NCBI RefSeq assembly: GCF_002157685.2
Contig: NZ_AP026738.1
Location: 1,984,001-2,048,000 of the forward strand
Source of the DNA: Comamonas thiooxydans
GTDB taxonomy: Bacteria; Pseudomonadota; Gammaproteobacteria; Burkholderiales; Burkholderiaceae_C
DNA: 64,000 nt
Direction of reading: 5' to 3'
Part shown: positions 42,335-50,786 of the stretch, one piece after another
Numbering within the stretch: the first letter of the stretch is position 1
How the letters are laid out: every line of letters begins with the position of its first letter
Made by a program: the position numbers and the translations under genes
Notes under the pieces: generated by a model
What the model was told of the DNA's origin: nothing
The model's input: only the letters and a program-made list of their open reading frames with translations
Databases searched by the model: none

Positions 42335-43890
42335 CAGGCGATCTTTCTTTCATGATGGGCCCAGAAAGGGGCCCGCAAGCTGGTCTTGAGGATCTTGCCT
42401 GCACCGGATAGCGGCATGGCCTCGACAAAGGAAACATCACGGGGACATTTGTAGCCGGCGATGCGCTCCTTGCAGAAGTGGATCAGTTCCTGGGCTTCCA
42501 GGCTCTGTCCGGGCTTAAGCACGATGAAGACATGGACCTGCTCACCCCAGTGCTCATGGGGAATGCCTATGACAGCGCATGAGGCCACGGCAGGGTGGGT
42601 GGCAATGATGCTTTCCACCTCGACGCTGTAGACGTTCTCGCCACCTGTGACGATCATGTCCTTGATGCGGTCCACCACAAAGACATAGCCTTCGTCGTCC
42701 ATGCGACCGCCGTCACCCGTATGCATCCAGCCATCGCGGATGGCAGCTTCGGTTTCGGCGGGCTTGTTCCAGTAGCCCAACATCACGCCGGGACCTCGAA
42801 CCACGATTTCACCTACCTCGCCTCGCGGCACTTCCCGCCCCTCGGGATCGACGATACGCACCTCGGTGCAGGCCGTGGCGCGTCCGGCGCTGCGGTGACG
42901 GCCCCTGGCCCGGCCTGGTTCGCGGTGCATCTCGGGGGAAAGAATGGTGGCAATAGGGGATACCTCCGTCATACCATAGGCCTGCAAAAAGCTCACATCG
43001 GGGATGGTCCGCATGGCGCGGTCCAGCAGACCCTCGGAAATGGGAGATGCACCATAAGTCATCTGACGCAGCGAACTCAGATCGTATTTGTGCACATCGG
43101 GATGGTCCACCAGCATCTGAATCATGGTGGGCACCAGCAGCGTATCGGTCACACCGGTGCTGGCGATGGCCTGCAGCACCGCGATGGGGTCGAAGCGCGG
43201 CACCATGACATGGCAGCCGCCTGCGGCAAACAGGGCATTCATGAACGCACCGTCAGCCAGATGGAACATGGGGGCTGCGTGCAGACCGATGCTGCCTGCG
43301 CGCACGATCTGTGACGACACACCCGAAATGGCATTGGTATAGAGATTGCGGTGGCAGAGCATGACCCCTTTGGGGGAACCCGTGGTGCCGCCGGTATAGA
43401 AGACGCCGGCCAGGTCGTCGCCGCTGCGCATGGCGTCTTCAACCGGGCTGCTGTCTGCCACCAGTGCTTCGTAGGAAAGCATGTTCTGCGGGGCGGGACC
43501 ATCGCCCAGATGGATCAGCGTCTGCAGAGAGCGGGACAGCTTGAGTATCTCGGGCATCAACGGCACGAAGCTGTCATCCACCAGCAGGAGGCGGGTGTCG
43601 CAATCATCGAGGGAGTAGGCGATCTCGTTGGCGCTCCAGCGGATATTGATGGGGTTGACGGCCACGCCTGCCCAGTAGCAGGCCATGTAGTACTCCAGAT
43701 ACCAGTCTGAGTTGAGGCTCAGAATCCCGACCCGGTCCCCGGCCTGGGCGCCCAGCGCCTGCAGCGCACCAGCGAAGCGGGCGACCCGCTCCCCCAGCTG
43801 CGCAAAACTGCGTTTGCGACCGTTGTAGATGCTGGCTGTGGCATGGGGCGTCTGCTGCATGGCGCGACGCAAGCTTTGCGTGAGATACAT
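42334..43890 (-). CDS. AMP-dependent acyl-CoA synthetase, 518 aa
   Basis: It activates a carboxylic acid to its CoA thioester with ATP. The ANL-family motifs are complete: YTGGTTGSPKGVM (P-loop), YGMTEVSPI, HTGDGGRMDDEGY, VDRIKDMIVTGGENVYS and a C-terminal GAGKILKTSLR with the catalytic Lys. The length is typical of medium/long-chain ligases. It lies between the acyl-CoA dehydrogenase and the crotonase in the operon and probably admits the substrate to this pathway. The substrate cannot be told from the sequence. Confidence 0.93.
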   Translation of the reverse strand: MYLTQSLRRAMQQTPHATASIYNGRKRSFAQLGERVARFAGALQALGAQAGDRVGILSLNSDWYLEYYMACYWAGVAVNPINIRWSANEIAYSLDDCDTRLLLVDDSFVPLMPEILKLSRSLQTLIHLGDGPAPQNMLSYEALVADSSPVEDAMRSGDDLAGVFYTGGTTGSPKGVMLCHRNLYTNAISGVSSQIVRAGSIGLHAAPMFHLADGAFMNALFAAGGCHVMVPRFDPIAVLQAIASTGVTDTLLVPTMIQMLVDHPDVHKYDLSSLRQMTYGASPISEGLLDRAMRTIPDVSFLQAYGMTEVSPIATILSPEMHREPGRARGRHRSAGRATACTEVRIVDPEGREVPRGEVGEIVVRGPGVMLGYWNKPAETEAAIRDGWMHTGDGGRMDDEGYVFVVDRIKDMIVTGGENVYSVEVESIIATHPAVASCAVIGIPHEHWGEQVHVFIVLKPGQSLEAQELIHFCKERIAGYKCPRDVSFVEAMPLSGAGKILKTSLRAPFWAHHERKIA

Positions 43891-43931
43891 GGGTGGCCTT
43901 TCTTGAAACAGAGAAAGCGATCAATGCGAGG

Positions 43932-45089
43932 CTATTGGGCGAAAAGGCGTCTGGCGATCAGGTCCTTCATGATTTCATTGGCGCCGCCGTAGATCTTCTG
44001 GATCCGGGCATCGGTGTACAGGCGCGCGATGGGGTATTCCTCCATATAGCCGTAGCCGCCGAACAGCTGCAGGCATTCATCCATCACCTTGCACTGCTGC
44101 TCGCTGCACCACCACTTGGCCATGTAGGCGGCCTCGTTATCCAGAGTGCCGTCGAGCAGGCGCTGTATGCAGTCGTTGACAAAGCTGCGCACCACATGGG
44201 CCGTGGTGGCGCATTCGGCCAGCTTGAAGCGCGTGTTCTGGAAGTCTGCAATCGTCTGGCCGAATGCCTTGCGTTGCTGGGTGTAGTCCACGGTCAGTGC
44301 AACAGCCATCTCGATGGCTGCAGCGGCGCTGACCCCCAGTAGCATGCGTTCATAGGGCAGTTGGCTCATCAGCTGCTTGAAGCCTTGCCCCTCGGTGCCT
44401 CCCAGCAAGTGGCTGGCGGGTATGCGCAGGTCTTCAAAGAACAGCTCGGCGGTGTCCGAAATATGCTGGCCGATCTTGCCTAGCCTGCGGCCCACGCGAA
44501 AGCCGGGCAGGTTCTCCGTCTCCAGCACCACCAGCGATACGCCGCCGCTTCCGGCATCTCCGGTGCGCACGGCCACCACCAGCAAATTGGCCGTGTAGCC
44601 ATTGGTGATGAAGGTCTTGGAGCCATTGATGACGTAGTGCTCGCCATCGCGCTGGGCCCGTGTGCGCATGGCCTTGAGGTCGGAGCCCACGCTGGGTTCG
44701 GTCATGGCAATTCCGGCCAGCAACTCGCCACTGCAAAGCCTGGGCAGCCAGCGCTGCTTCTGTTCCTCCGTCCCGTAGGCCAGCAGATAGTGCGAGGCGA
44801 TGGTGTGCACGCTGGTGATGGCATGTACCTCGGCCTTGGTCAGCTCTTCCTGCACTACCAGCTGGTAAGCCAGATTGCCGCCACCGCCGCCCCATTGCTC
44901 GTCCATCTCGGGCAGCAGAAAGCCATATGCGCCAAAGCCGCGCCAGATCTCGCGCGGCACGTAACCTTGAGCGCGCCAGGCGGGTACATAGGGTGCCAGT
45001 TCGCGCTCTATGTAGCGGCGTACCTGCTCTCTGAAAGCATCGATATCTGCATTCATCCAGGCATGTTGAAAGGGTTTGGGCAGCAGCAT
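43932..45089 (-). CDS. acyl-CoA dehydrogenase, 385 aa
   Basis: It introduces the alpha-beta double bond with FAD. Family signatures are AMTEPSVGSDLKAM, NGSKTFITNG, GQHISDTAELFFEDLRIPA, QLFGGYGYMEEYPIARLYTDARI and IYGGANEIMKDLIARRL. The start at 45089 (MLLPKPFQ) has AGGGG upstream and falls just after the SDR stop; a GTG ten codons earlier would overlap that gene. It is co-transcribed with the SDR and the ligase. Confidence 0.93.
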   Translation of the reverse strand: MLLPKPFQHAWMNADIDAFREQVRRYIERELAPYVPAWRAQGYVPREIWRGFGAYGFLLPEMDEQWGGGGGNLAYQLVVQEELTKAEVHAITSVHTIASHYLLAYGTEEQKQRWLPRLCSGELLAGIAMTEPSVGSDLKAMRTRAQRDGEHYVINGSKTFITNGYTANLLVVAVRTGDAGSGGVSLVVLETENLPGFRVGRRLGKIGQHISDTAELFFEDLRIPASHLLGGTEGQGFKQLMSQLPYERMLLGVSAAAAIEMAVALTVDYTQQRKAFGQTIADFQNTRFKLAECATTAHVVRSFVNDCIQRLLDGTLDNEAAYMAKWWCSEQQCKVMDECLQLFGGYGYMEEYPIARLYTDARIQKIYGGANEIMKDLIARRLFAQ

Positions 45090-45091
45090 GT

Positions 45092-45922
45092 TCAGACCCC
45101 TGTCAGGCCGCCGGTACACATCAAGGTCTGGCCGCTGATGTAGTCCGACTCAGGTTGGCAAAAGAGGTAGACCGCACCCGCCGCTTCGTCGGGCGTGCCG
45201 GCGCGACCCAGGGGAATCGTCTGTTCCATGGCTGCCATCAGACCGGGGTTCACGCCTACCTTGATGTCGCGGCCTTCGATGTGGGCCGTCTCGCCATTGG
45301 CGGCGGAGTTGGTCAGCCTGGTCTTGATGAGCCCGAATGCCACGCAGTTCACATTGACGTTCATGCGTCCCCACTCTTTGGCCAGCGTCATGGTCATGCC
45401 CGTGATGCCGGCCTTGGCCACGGAGTAGTTGGTCTGGCCCGCATTGCCGAACAGGCCAGCCACCGAGGAAATATTGACCACCTTGCGCATGACGCGCTGG
45501 CCAGCTTCCAGCTCGGTTTTGGATAAGGTCCTGATAACAGGCTGGGCCGCACGCAGTATGCGAAACGGCGCCGTCAGATGGCAGTCGAGAATGGCGTACC
45601 ACTGCTCATCGCTCATCTTCTGGATGACGTTGTCCCAGGTGTAGCCGGCGTTGTTGACGATGATGTCCAGTCCCTGGTATTGCTGGACGGCGGCGCCGAC
45701 AAAGCGCTCGGCAAAGTCGGTGTGGGTGACATTGCCCACGCAGGCAATGGCCTCGCCGCCCATCTCGCGTATCAAGGCCAGGGTCTCATTGGCGGGTTCC
45801 GTATCGAGGTCGTTGATGACCAGGCGTGCGCCTTCGCCGGCCAGCTTGAGGGCGATGCTGCGGCCTATGCCGCGGCCCGATCCTGAAACCAGGGCCACTT
45901 TGCCGTCGAGTTTTCTTGTCAT
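45092..45922 (-). CDS. SDR oxidoreductase, FabG-like 3-hydroxyacyl-CoA dehydrogenase, 276 aa
   Basis: It is a classical short-chain dehydrogenase: cofactor loop GSGRGIGRS, NNAG, catalytic Ser in NISSV and YSVAKAG with Tyr and Lys. An insertion before the Ser (TLSKTELEAGQRVMRK) and EGRDIKVGVNPG near the C-terminus are as in FabG-like enzymes that act on CoA thioesters. In the operon it would oxidise the 3-hydroxyacyl-CoA made by the MaoC hydratase. SD sequence AAGGAG upstream. Confidence 0.92.
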   Translation of the reverse strand: MTRKLDGKVALVSGSGRGIGRSIALKLAGEGARLVINDLDTEPANETLALIREMGGEAIACVGNVTHTDFAERFVGAAVQQYQGLDIIVNNAGYTWDNVIQKMSDEQWYAILDCHLTAPFRILRAAQPVIRTLSKTELEAGQRVMRKVVNISSVAGLFGNAGQTNYSVAKAGITGMTMTLAKEWGRMNVNVNCVAFGLIKTRLTNSAANGETAHIEGRDIKVGVNPGLMAAMEQTIPLGRAGTPDEAAGAVYLFCQPESDYISGQTLMCTGGLTGV

Positions 45923-45952
45923 TGCTGTCTCCTTGGGCGAATCAATACGTTC

Positions 45953-46366
45953 TCAGGGCAGGCTGATCCAGGCATCGCCCGCGATCTTGGTCTGGCCATG
46001 CTGGTTGGTGCTTTGCACCTCGACGCGGACGCTGCGGTCCGCATCGCGTTTTTCCATAACGCGGCCCGTGCATGAGATCGCATTGGCCAGATGGGTAATG
46101 CCCTGAAAGCGCACGTCGAAGTGGCGCAGCCTGGACTGTGGCGCCCAGTTCGTCAGCAGCCGCCCCAGCCAGGCCATGCCCAGCATGCCGTGGGCAAACA
46201 CATCGGGCACGCCGGCCTTGCGCGCAAAGTCGGTGTCGATATGAATCGGGTTGTGGTCGCCAGAGGCTCCGGCAAACAAGGCCAGCGTGGTGCGGCTGAT
46301 CGGGGGAAGGTCGAGGGCCGGCAGTGCATCTCCAACCTGGACCTTCTCGTAGCGAGGGGTGTTCAT
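45953..46366 (-). CDS. MaoC-like dehydratase, 137 aa
   Basis: It is a hot-dog-fold protein with the catalytic Asp-His dyad of (R)-enoyl-CoA hydratases (ASGDHNPIHIDTDFARKAG) and AHGMLGMAWLGRLL. A single hot dog needs a partner; the adjacent N-terminal-type protein (46379-46819) is likely to form the heterodimer. It should hydrate enoyl-CoA to 3-hydroxyacyl-CoA. Spacing to the partner gene is 12 bp. Confidence 0.9.
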   Translation of the reverse strand: MNTPRYEKVQVGDALPALDLPPISRTTLALFAGASGDHNPIHIDTDFARKAGVPDVFAHGMLGMAWLGRLLTNWAPQSRLRHFDVRFQGITHLANAISCTGRVMEKRDADRSVRVEVQSTNQHGQTKIAGDAWISLP

Positions 46367-46378
46367 TGCCAGCCCTTT

Positions 46379-46819
46379 CTAGTTGCGAACGACGATGACG
46401 GAGCGCATCTCGGCCACCAATTCGTTGTTCTGATTGACGGCGCGCGATGACTTCACGACAAACTCCAGTGCACCGTTCTTCTTGCTGTAGATGTCATCGA
46501 TCCTGGACTGCACTGTGATACGGTCTCCGGCGCAGGCGCTTCGGTGATAGCAAAAGCTTTGCTCGCCGTGCAGGATCTTGGCGATCGGGATGTTCAGGGT
46601 TTGCAGGAGCAGGTCGGACGCACCGCTGTCCATCTCCGCCGCAAACAAAAAGGTGGGGGGCGCAGGTAGGTCTGGGTAGCCCGCTGCGTGGGCGGCTTCC
46701 AGGTCGGTATAGACGGCGCTGTTTTCGCCGATGGCCTTGGCAAAGAAACGAAGGCGGCTACGATCCAGGCTGAGTTCGGAAGAGGGCAGGGCATGCCCTA
46801 TCCATTGGGTGTCAATCAT
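46379..46819 (-). CDS. MaoC N-terminal-domain protein (hydratase partner subunit), 146 aa
   Basis: It has the FAS1-type MaoC_N pattern: SRLRFFAKAIGENSAVYTD, then PAPPTFLFAAEMDSG and ILHGEQSFCYHR. It lacks the catalytic Asp-His loop, so it is presumably the non-catalytic, substrate-binding half of a two-subunit hydratase with the gene downstream. Such paired subunits are known for bulky substrates such as steroid side chains. AAGGAG lies before the ATG at 46819; the longer frame to 47089 enters the thiolase gene. Confidence 0.88.
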   Translation of the reverse strand: MIDTQWIGHALPSSELSLDRSRLRFFAKAIGENSAVYTDLEAAHAAGYPDLPAPPTFLFAAEMDSGASDLLLQTLNIPIAKILHGEQSFCYHRSACAGDRITVQSRIDDIYSKKNGALEFVVKSSRAVNQNNELVAEMRSVIVVRN

Positions 46820-46830
46820 TGGCCGCTCCT

Positions 46831-48015
46831 TCAAACGCGCTCGTAGAGGGTGACCACACAGGCGCCACCGAGGCCGAGGTTGTGCTGCAGCGCCAGGCGG
46901 GCATTGGCAACCTGGCGCTGATCGGCCCGGCCGCGCAGCTGTTGCACCAATTCTGTGCACTGGGCAAGACCGGTGGCGCCCAGCGGGTGTCCCTTGGATA
47001 GCAGACCGCCCGACGGATTGGTCACAAACTTGCCGCCGTAGGTGTTGTCGCCGTCGCAGACAAATTTTTCCGCACCGCCCACAGGGCACAGGCCCAGGGC
47101 CTCGTAGGTCAGCAATTCGTTTTGTGCAAAGCAGTCGTGCAGCTCCACTACATCAACGTCCTGGGGACTGATGCCGGCCTGTTCGTAGACCTGACGCGCA
47201 GCGTCCTGAGCCATGCTGAAGCCCACCACTTCGCGCATATCGTGGGCCTCGAAGGTCTTGAGGCTGTCCGTGGTCATGGACTGGGCGCGGATGCGCACGC
47301 TGTGGTCCAGGCCATGCTTGAGCGCATAGGCTTCGGACACCAGCAGGGCCGCCGCCGCACCGCAGGTCGGTGGGCAGGCCATGAGCCGGGTCATGACGCC
47401 CGGCCACATCACGGGAGAGGCCATGACCTCCTCCTCTGACACCTCGGTGCGGAACAGGGCCAGGGGATTGCGCGCTGCATGGCGGCTGGCCTTGGCGCGG
47501 ATCTTGGCAAAGGTGGAAAGCTGCGTGCCGTACTGGTCCATATGCGCCTTGCCTGCTCCGCCGAAGTAGCGCAGGGCCAGTGGCACGCCGTTGTCGCCGA
47601 CCAGGGCATCGGTTTCCGCTTCGAATCGGTCAAAAGGGCTGGGCCGGTCGCTAAAGACCGAGCCCAGTGCGCCAGGGGTCATCTGCTCGAACCCCAGGGC
47701 CAGCACACAGTCGGCAGCACCGCTGGCCACGGCTTGACGTGCCAGGAACAGTGCGGTGGAGCCGGTGGAACAGTTGTTGTTGACATTGATGATGGGAATG
47801 CCGGACATGCCCACCTCATACAGCGCTCTCTGACCAGCGGTGGAGTCACCGTAGACATAGCCTGCATAGGCTTGCTGCACTGCGTCATACGCGAGGCCTG
47901 CATCTGCCAGCGCCAGGGACGTGGCACTGGAGCCCATCTGGAAGTAGGGATCACTCTTTCCGGGTTTGGCAAATGGAATCATGCCTACGCCGGCAACAAA
48001 CACATCGCGACTCAT
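46831..48015 (-). CDS. SCP-x / lipid-transfer-type thiolase, 394 aa
   Basis: It is a thiolase-fold protein of the SCP-x group. The nucleophile Cys 82 lies in NNNCSTGSTAL, HDCFAQNELL supplies a conserved His, SKGHPLGATGLAQ the active-site His, and GLGGACVVTLYERV the final Cys. All are present, so a true thiolase is more likely than an Ltp2-type aldolase. AAGGAG lies 8 bases before the ATG at 48015. It is the first gene of the operon, divergent from the AraC-type regulator. Confidence 0.9.
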   Translation of the reverse strand: MSRDVFVAGVGMIPFAKPGKSDPYFQMGSSATSLALADAGLAYDAVQQAYAGYVYGDSTAGQRALYEVGMSGIPIINVNNNCSTGSTALFLARQAVASGAADCVLALGFEQMTPGALGSVFSDRPSPFDRFEAETDALVGDNGVPLALRYFGGAGKAHMDQYGTQLSTFAKIRAKASRHAARNPLALFRTEVSEEEVMASPVMWPGVMTRLMACPPTCGAAAALLVSEAYALKHGLDHSVRIRAQSMTTDSLKTFEAHDMREVVGFSMAQDAARQVYEQAGISPQDVDVVELHDCFAQNELLTYEALGLCPVGGAEKFVCDGDNTYGGKFVTNPSGGLLSKGHPLGATGLAQCTELVQQLRGRADQRQVANARLALQHNLGLGGACVVTLYERV

Positions 48016-48140
48016 TGGGGCTCCTTGGGAAAGTGGCAAACAGGTGTCGAGCAATGAGAGCCATCGTAGGAATTACCGATGCGCAAACCCATTGCCGAGC
48101 GCATCTTTCGTATGTCAAAAGACCTCAAGGTGATCTGTTC

Positions 48141-49160
48141 ATGGCTGCTGCTTCCATCGTTCCTTTCACGATCTCCATGGCGCTGGTGCGGGGTATTGCT
48201 GCCGGGGTAAGAAGACACGGGCATGACTGCGAGGAGCTGCTGCTGCGTGCCGGCATAGCCCCTCTGCTGCTGGCGCAGGATGGCGCCAGAGTCACGGCAG
48301 ACCAGTATGTGGCGCTGATGTGGCGAGTGGTGGAGATGCTGGGGGATGAGGCCATGTGCCAGTTCTCCAGACCGCTCAAGCGCGGCAGTCTGGAGCTGAT
48401 TGCGCGTCAGGCCCTGTCCGGGCACGGGATGGAGATAGCGTTGCAGCGCATGTGCCAGGCCCATGTGCTGCTGCAGGATCAGGTGGATGTGCAACTGGTG
48501 CGTGATGGAGCGCTGGCGGGCATTGTGCTGCGCCCGGTGGGATATGAGCCCTTGCCCAATTTCCTCTATGAGTTTTCCCTGCGCGTGCTGTGGCGGCTTA
48601 CTGCCTGGCTGATGGGCGGTACGCTCAAGGTGCAGCACTTTGACTTTGCCTTCGGGCAGCCTGATTACGCCAACGACTATGGCGATACCTTTCCGGCGCC
48701 TTTGCATTTCGGTTTGCCGTTTTCGGCATTCTGGTTTGATGCGCGCAAGCTCGCCCGCGTCTGCAGTCGCGACGAGCAGGCGTTGCAGACCTTTGTGGCC
48801 AGCTGGCCGGCGGCGGCCATCATGCCGCCGCGTACCGGAGAAGGTGTGGATGCCCGCGTGCATTCTCATTTGCTGCAGTCGCGTCCGCGATGGGCGGGGC
48901 TGGAAGCCACGGCTGCCGAGCTGAACATGTCGGCCCCCACGCTGCAGCGCAAGCTGGCTGCTGCGGGCACCTCCTTTCAAGCCATCAAGGATGAGCTTCG
49001 CCGGGACATAGCGGTCTCCCGACTGGGAACCAGCAAAGTCAGTTTTACAGAGCTGGCGGCAGACCTGGGGTTTGCCGACGCAGCGGCGTTTCAGCGTGCA
49101 TTCAAGGGTTGGACGGGCAGCTCGCCCGGCCTTTACCGTGCCAGGCCGGTCGAGAGCTGA
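48141..49160 (+). CDS. AraC-family regulator with PF12625-type sensor domain, 339 aa
   Basis: The N-terminal ~200 residues match the arabinose-binding-like domain seen in OruR/ArgR-type AraC regulators (FLYEFSLRVLWRLTAWLMGG, HFGLPFSAFWFDARKLAR). The C-terminal HTH pair ends in VSFTELAADLGFADAAAFQRAFKGWTGSSPGLYR. It should control the divergent thiolase operon, 125 bp away. The ATG at 48141 has AAGGTGAT before it; the 56 codons upstream in frame are the promoter region. Confidence 0.92.
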   Translation: MAAASIVPFTISMALVRGIAAGVRRHGHDCEELLLRAGIAPLLLAQDGARVTADQYVALMWRVVEMLGDEAMCQFSRPLKRGSLELIARQALSGHGMEIALQRMCQAHVLLQDQVDVQLVRDGALAGIVLRPVGYEPLPNFLYEFSLRVLWRLTAWLMGGTLKVQHFDFAFGQPDYANDYGDTFPAPLHFGLPFSAFWFDARKLARVCSRDEQALQTFVASWPAAAIMPPRTGEGVDARVHSHLLQSRPRWAGLEATAAELNMSAPTLQRKLAAAGTSFQAIKDELRRDIAVSRLGTSKVSFTELAADLGFADAAAFQRAFKGWTGSSPGLYRARPVES

Positions 49161-49192
49161 TTGCTTGAAAACCCTTGCGTACAAGCCCTAGT

Positions 49193-49224
49193 TATTTTTA
49201 CAAAGCAAATGATTGGTAAAAATA
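49193..49224. promoter_or_regulatory. inverted repeat, probable operator of the TetR regulator at 49237
   Basis: TATTTTTAC - 14 nt - GTAAAAATA is a perfect 9-bp inverted pair, 12 bp before the TetR start. The position fits autorepression of the whole operon. Confidence 0.6.
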
Positions 49225-49236
49225 GAAAAGGCCGAT

Positions 49237-49896
49237 ATGCTGCGTCTCATGCAAACAAGTCATGAAGCAGTCATAGTAAAAAAGCGCGGTCGTGGCAGGC
49301 CTCCGAAGTCGGCCGATGAGCGCAATGAAAGCATGCGTCGTGGCGAGCTGGTGAAGGTCGCGGCGCAGCTGTTCAGGCAGCGCGGATTTCACGGCACCAG
49401 TACACGAGATATTGCTGCTGCTGCTGGCATGCAGCCAGGCTCCCTGTTCTATTTTTTCGAGAGCAAGGAGTCCATCCTGCATGCGGTCATGCGCGATGGG
49501 ATGGCACAGGCTGCCGCGAGCCAGGCTGCTGCGCTCGATGGGCTGACGGCGCGTGCCAGCGGTGTGCAGCGCCTGCGGGCCCTGGTGCGCAATCACCTGC
49601 AGATCATGGTCGGTCCGGAGAGCGACTTCATTCCCGTCATGCTCTATGAATGGAGGCTGCTCAGTGATGAGCAGCGCGTGGATGTGGGAGCGCAAAAAGA
49701 CGAATACGAGGCGCAGTGGATGCCCGCACTGCAAGCCCTGCACCACACGGGAAAGCTCAAGGCCAGTCCCGAGATTGCGCGCCTGTTGATCTTCGGTGCG
49801 CTGAACTGGACGGCTCAATGGTTTTCCGAAGGCCGTGGGCTGACGCTGGATGAGCTTACCGAGCAGGCCCTGGCCTTATTCATTGGAGAGCGTTGA
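49237..49896 (+). CDS. TetR-family regulator (AtuR-like by context), 219 aa
   Basis: A basic AT-hook-like segment (KKRGRGRPPKSADER) precedes a TetR helix-turn-helix (AAQLFRQRGFHGTSTRDIAAAAGMQPGSLFYFFESKESIL). The C-terminal domain is the ligand-binding part, probably for a CoA ester. The ATG at 49237 has AAAAGG 6 bases upstream. It opens the carboxylase operon, and its stop overlaps the next start (TGATG). In the Pseudomonas atu system the regulator is also TetR-type. Confidence 0.9.
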   Translation: MLRLMQTSHEAVIVKKRGRGRPPKSADERNESMRRGELVKVAAQLFRQRGFHGTSTRDIAAAAGMQPGSLFYFFESKESILHAVMRDGMAQAAASQAAALDGLTARASGVQRLRALVRNHLQIMVGPESDFIPVMLYEWRLLSDEQRVDVGAQKDEYEAQWMPALQALHHTGKLKASPEIARLLIFGALNWTAQWFSEGRGLTLDELTEQALALFIGER

Positions 49897-50786
49897 TGTA
49901 CCAATCCGTATTCCGTGCCGCATTGTTTGCGGGGCAGGTGGTTGTGGTGACCGGTAGCGGCTCGGGCATCGGCCGCTGCGTTGCGCACGAGCTGGCATCC
50001 CTGGGGGCCACAGTTGCCCTGGTGGGACGCAATCAGGACAAGCTGGCTGCGGTTCAAGCCGAGCTGCAGCAGGCCGGAGTACCGGAGGATAGAGTCAGCC
50101 GTCACAGAGCGGATATACGGGATGAGGCTGCCGTCAAAGCGCTGGTGGCCGAGGTTCTGGCCCGCCACGGGCGCATCGACGCCCTGGTCAATAACGCGGG
50201 TGGGCAGTACATCGCCCCCCTGGCCAGCATCGGAGCCAAGGGTTGGCAGGCCGTGCTGGACACCAATCTCACCGGCGGCTTCCTCATGGCGCGCGAATGC
50301 TTTGTGCAACACATGGCAGAGCATGGCGGCTCCATCGTCAACATGGTGGCCGATATGTGGGGCTCCATGCCGGGCATGGGGCACAGCGGTGCGGCGCGAG
50401 CAGGCATGGTCAGCTTGACCGAGACGGCGGCTGCGGAATGGGCGCCCCATGGCGTGCGTGTGAATGCCATCGCCCCCGGCTACATCGCCTCCAGCGGCAT
50501 GGATCACTACCCACCCGAAGCGGCAGCCATGCTGCGCAAGATGCCTGCTACCGTGCCGGCGGGGCGCTTTGGCAACGAGGCCGAGGTTTCCGCCTCCATC
50601 GTGTTTTTGCTCAGTCCCGCAGCCAGTTTCATCAGCGGCACGGTTTTGCGCGTCGATGGTGCCCGTCCCCAGGTGCGCATGGGCATGGGTCCGGTAGCCG
50701 CCAGTGCCGAGGTGCAGCAACGCGGCGCAGTGCGTGCATTTGATGGCTTTTCTCTCTACCAGACTCCCAAGGTGTTTCAGTCATGA
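49896..50786 (+). CDS. SDR, PECR-like enoyl-CoA reductase type (AtuB position), 296 aa
   Basis: The cofactor loop is GSGSGIGRC, followed by NNAGGQYIAP. At the usual Tyr-x-x-x-Lys site it reads HSGAARAGM, so Tyr is Ser and Lys is Arg. The same HSGAARAG wording occurs, as I recall, in peroxisomal trans-2-enoyl-CoA reductase (PECR) and related 2,4-dienoyl-CoA reductases, so reduction of an enoyl-CoA fits better than alcohol oxidation. It is coupled to the TetR gene and, by ATGA overlap, to the carboxyltransferase gene. Confidence 0.85.
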   Translation: MYQSVFRAALFAGQVVVVTGSGSGIGRCVAHELASLGATVALVGRNQDKLAAVQAELQQAGVPEDRVSRHRADIRDEAAVKALVAEVLARHGRIDALVNNAGGQYIAPLASIGAKGWQAVLDTNLTGGFLMARECFVQHMAEHGGSIVNMVADMWGSMPGMGHSGAARAGMVSLTETAAAEWAPHGVRVNAIAPGYIASSGMDHYPPEAAAMLRKMPATVPAGRFGNEAEVSASIVFLLSPAASFISGTVLRVDGARPQVRMGMGPVAASAEVQQRGAVRAFDGFSLYQTPKVFQS

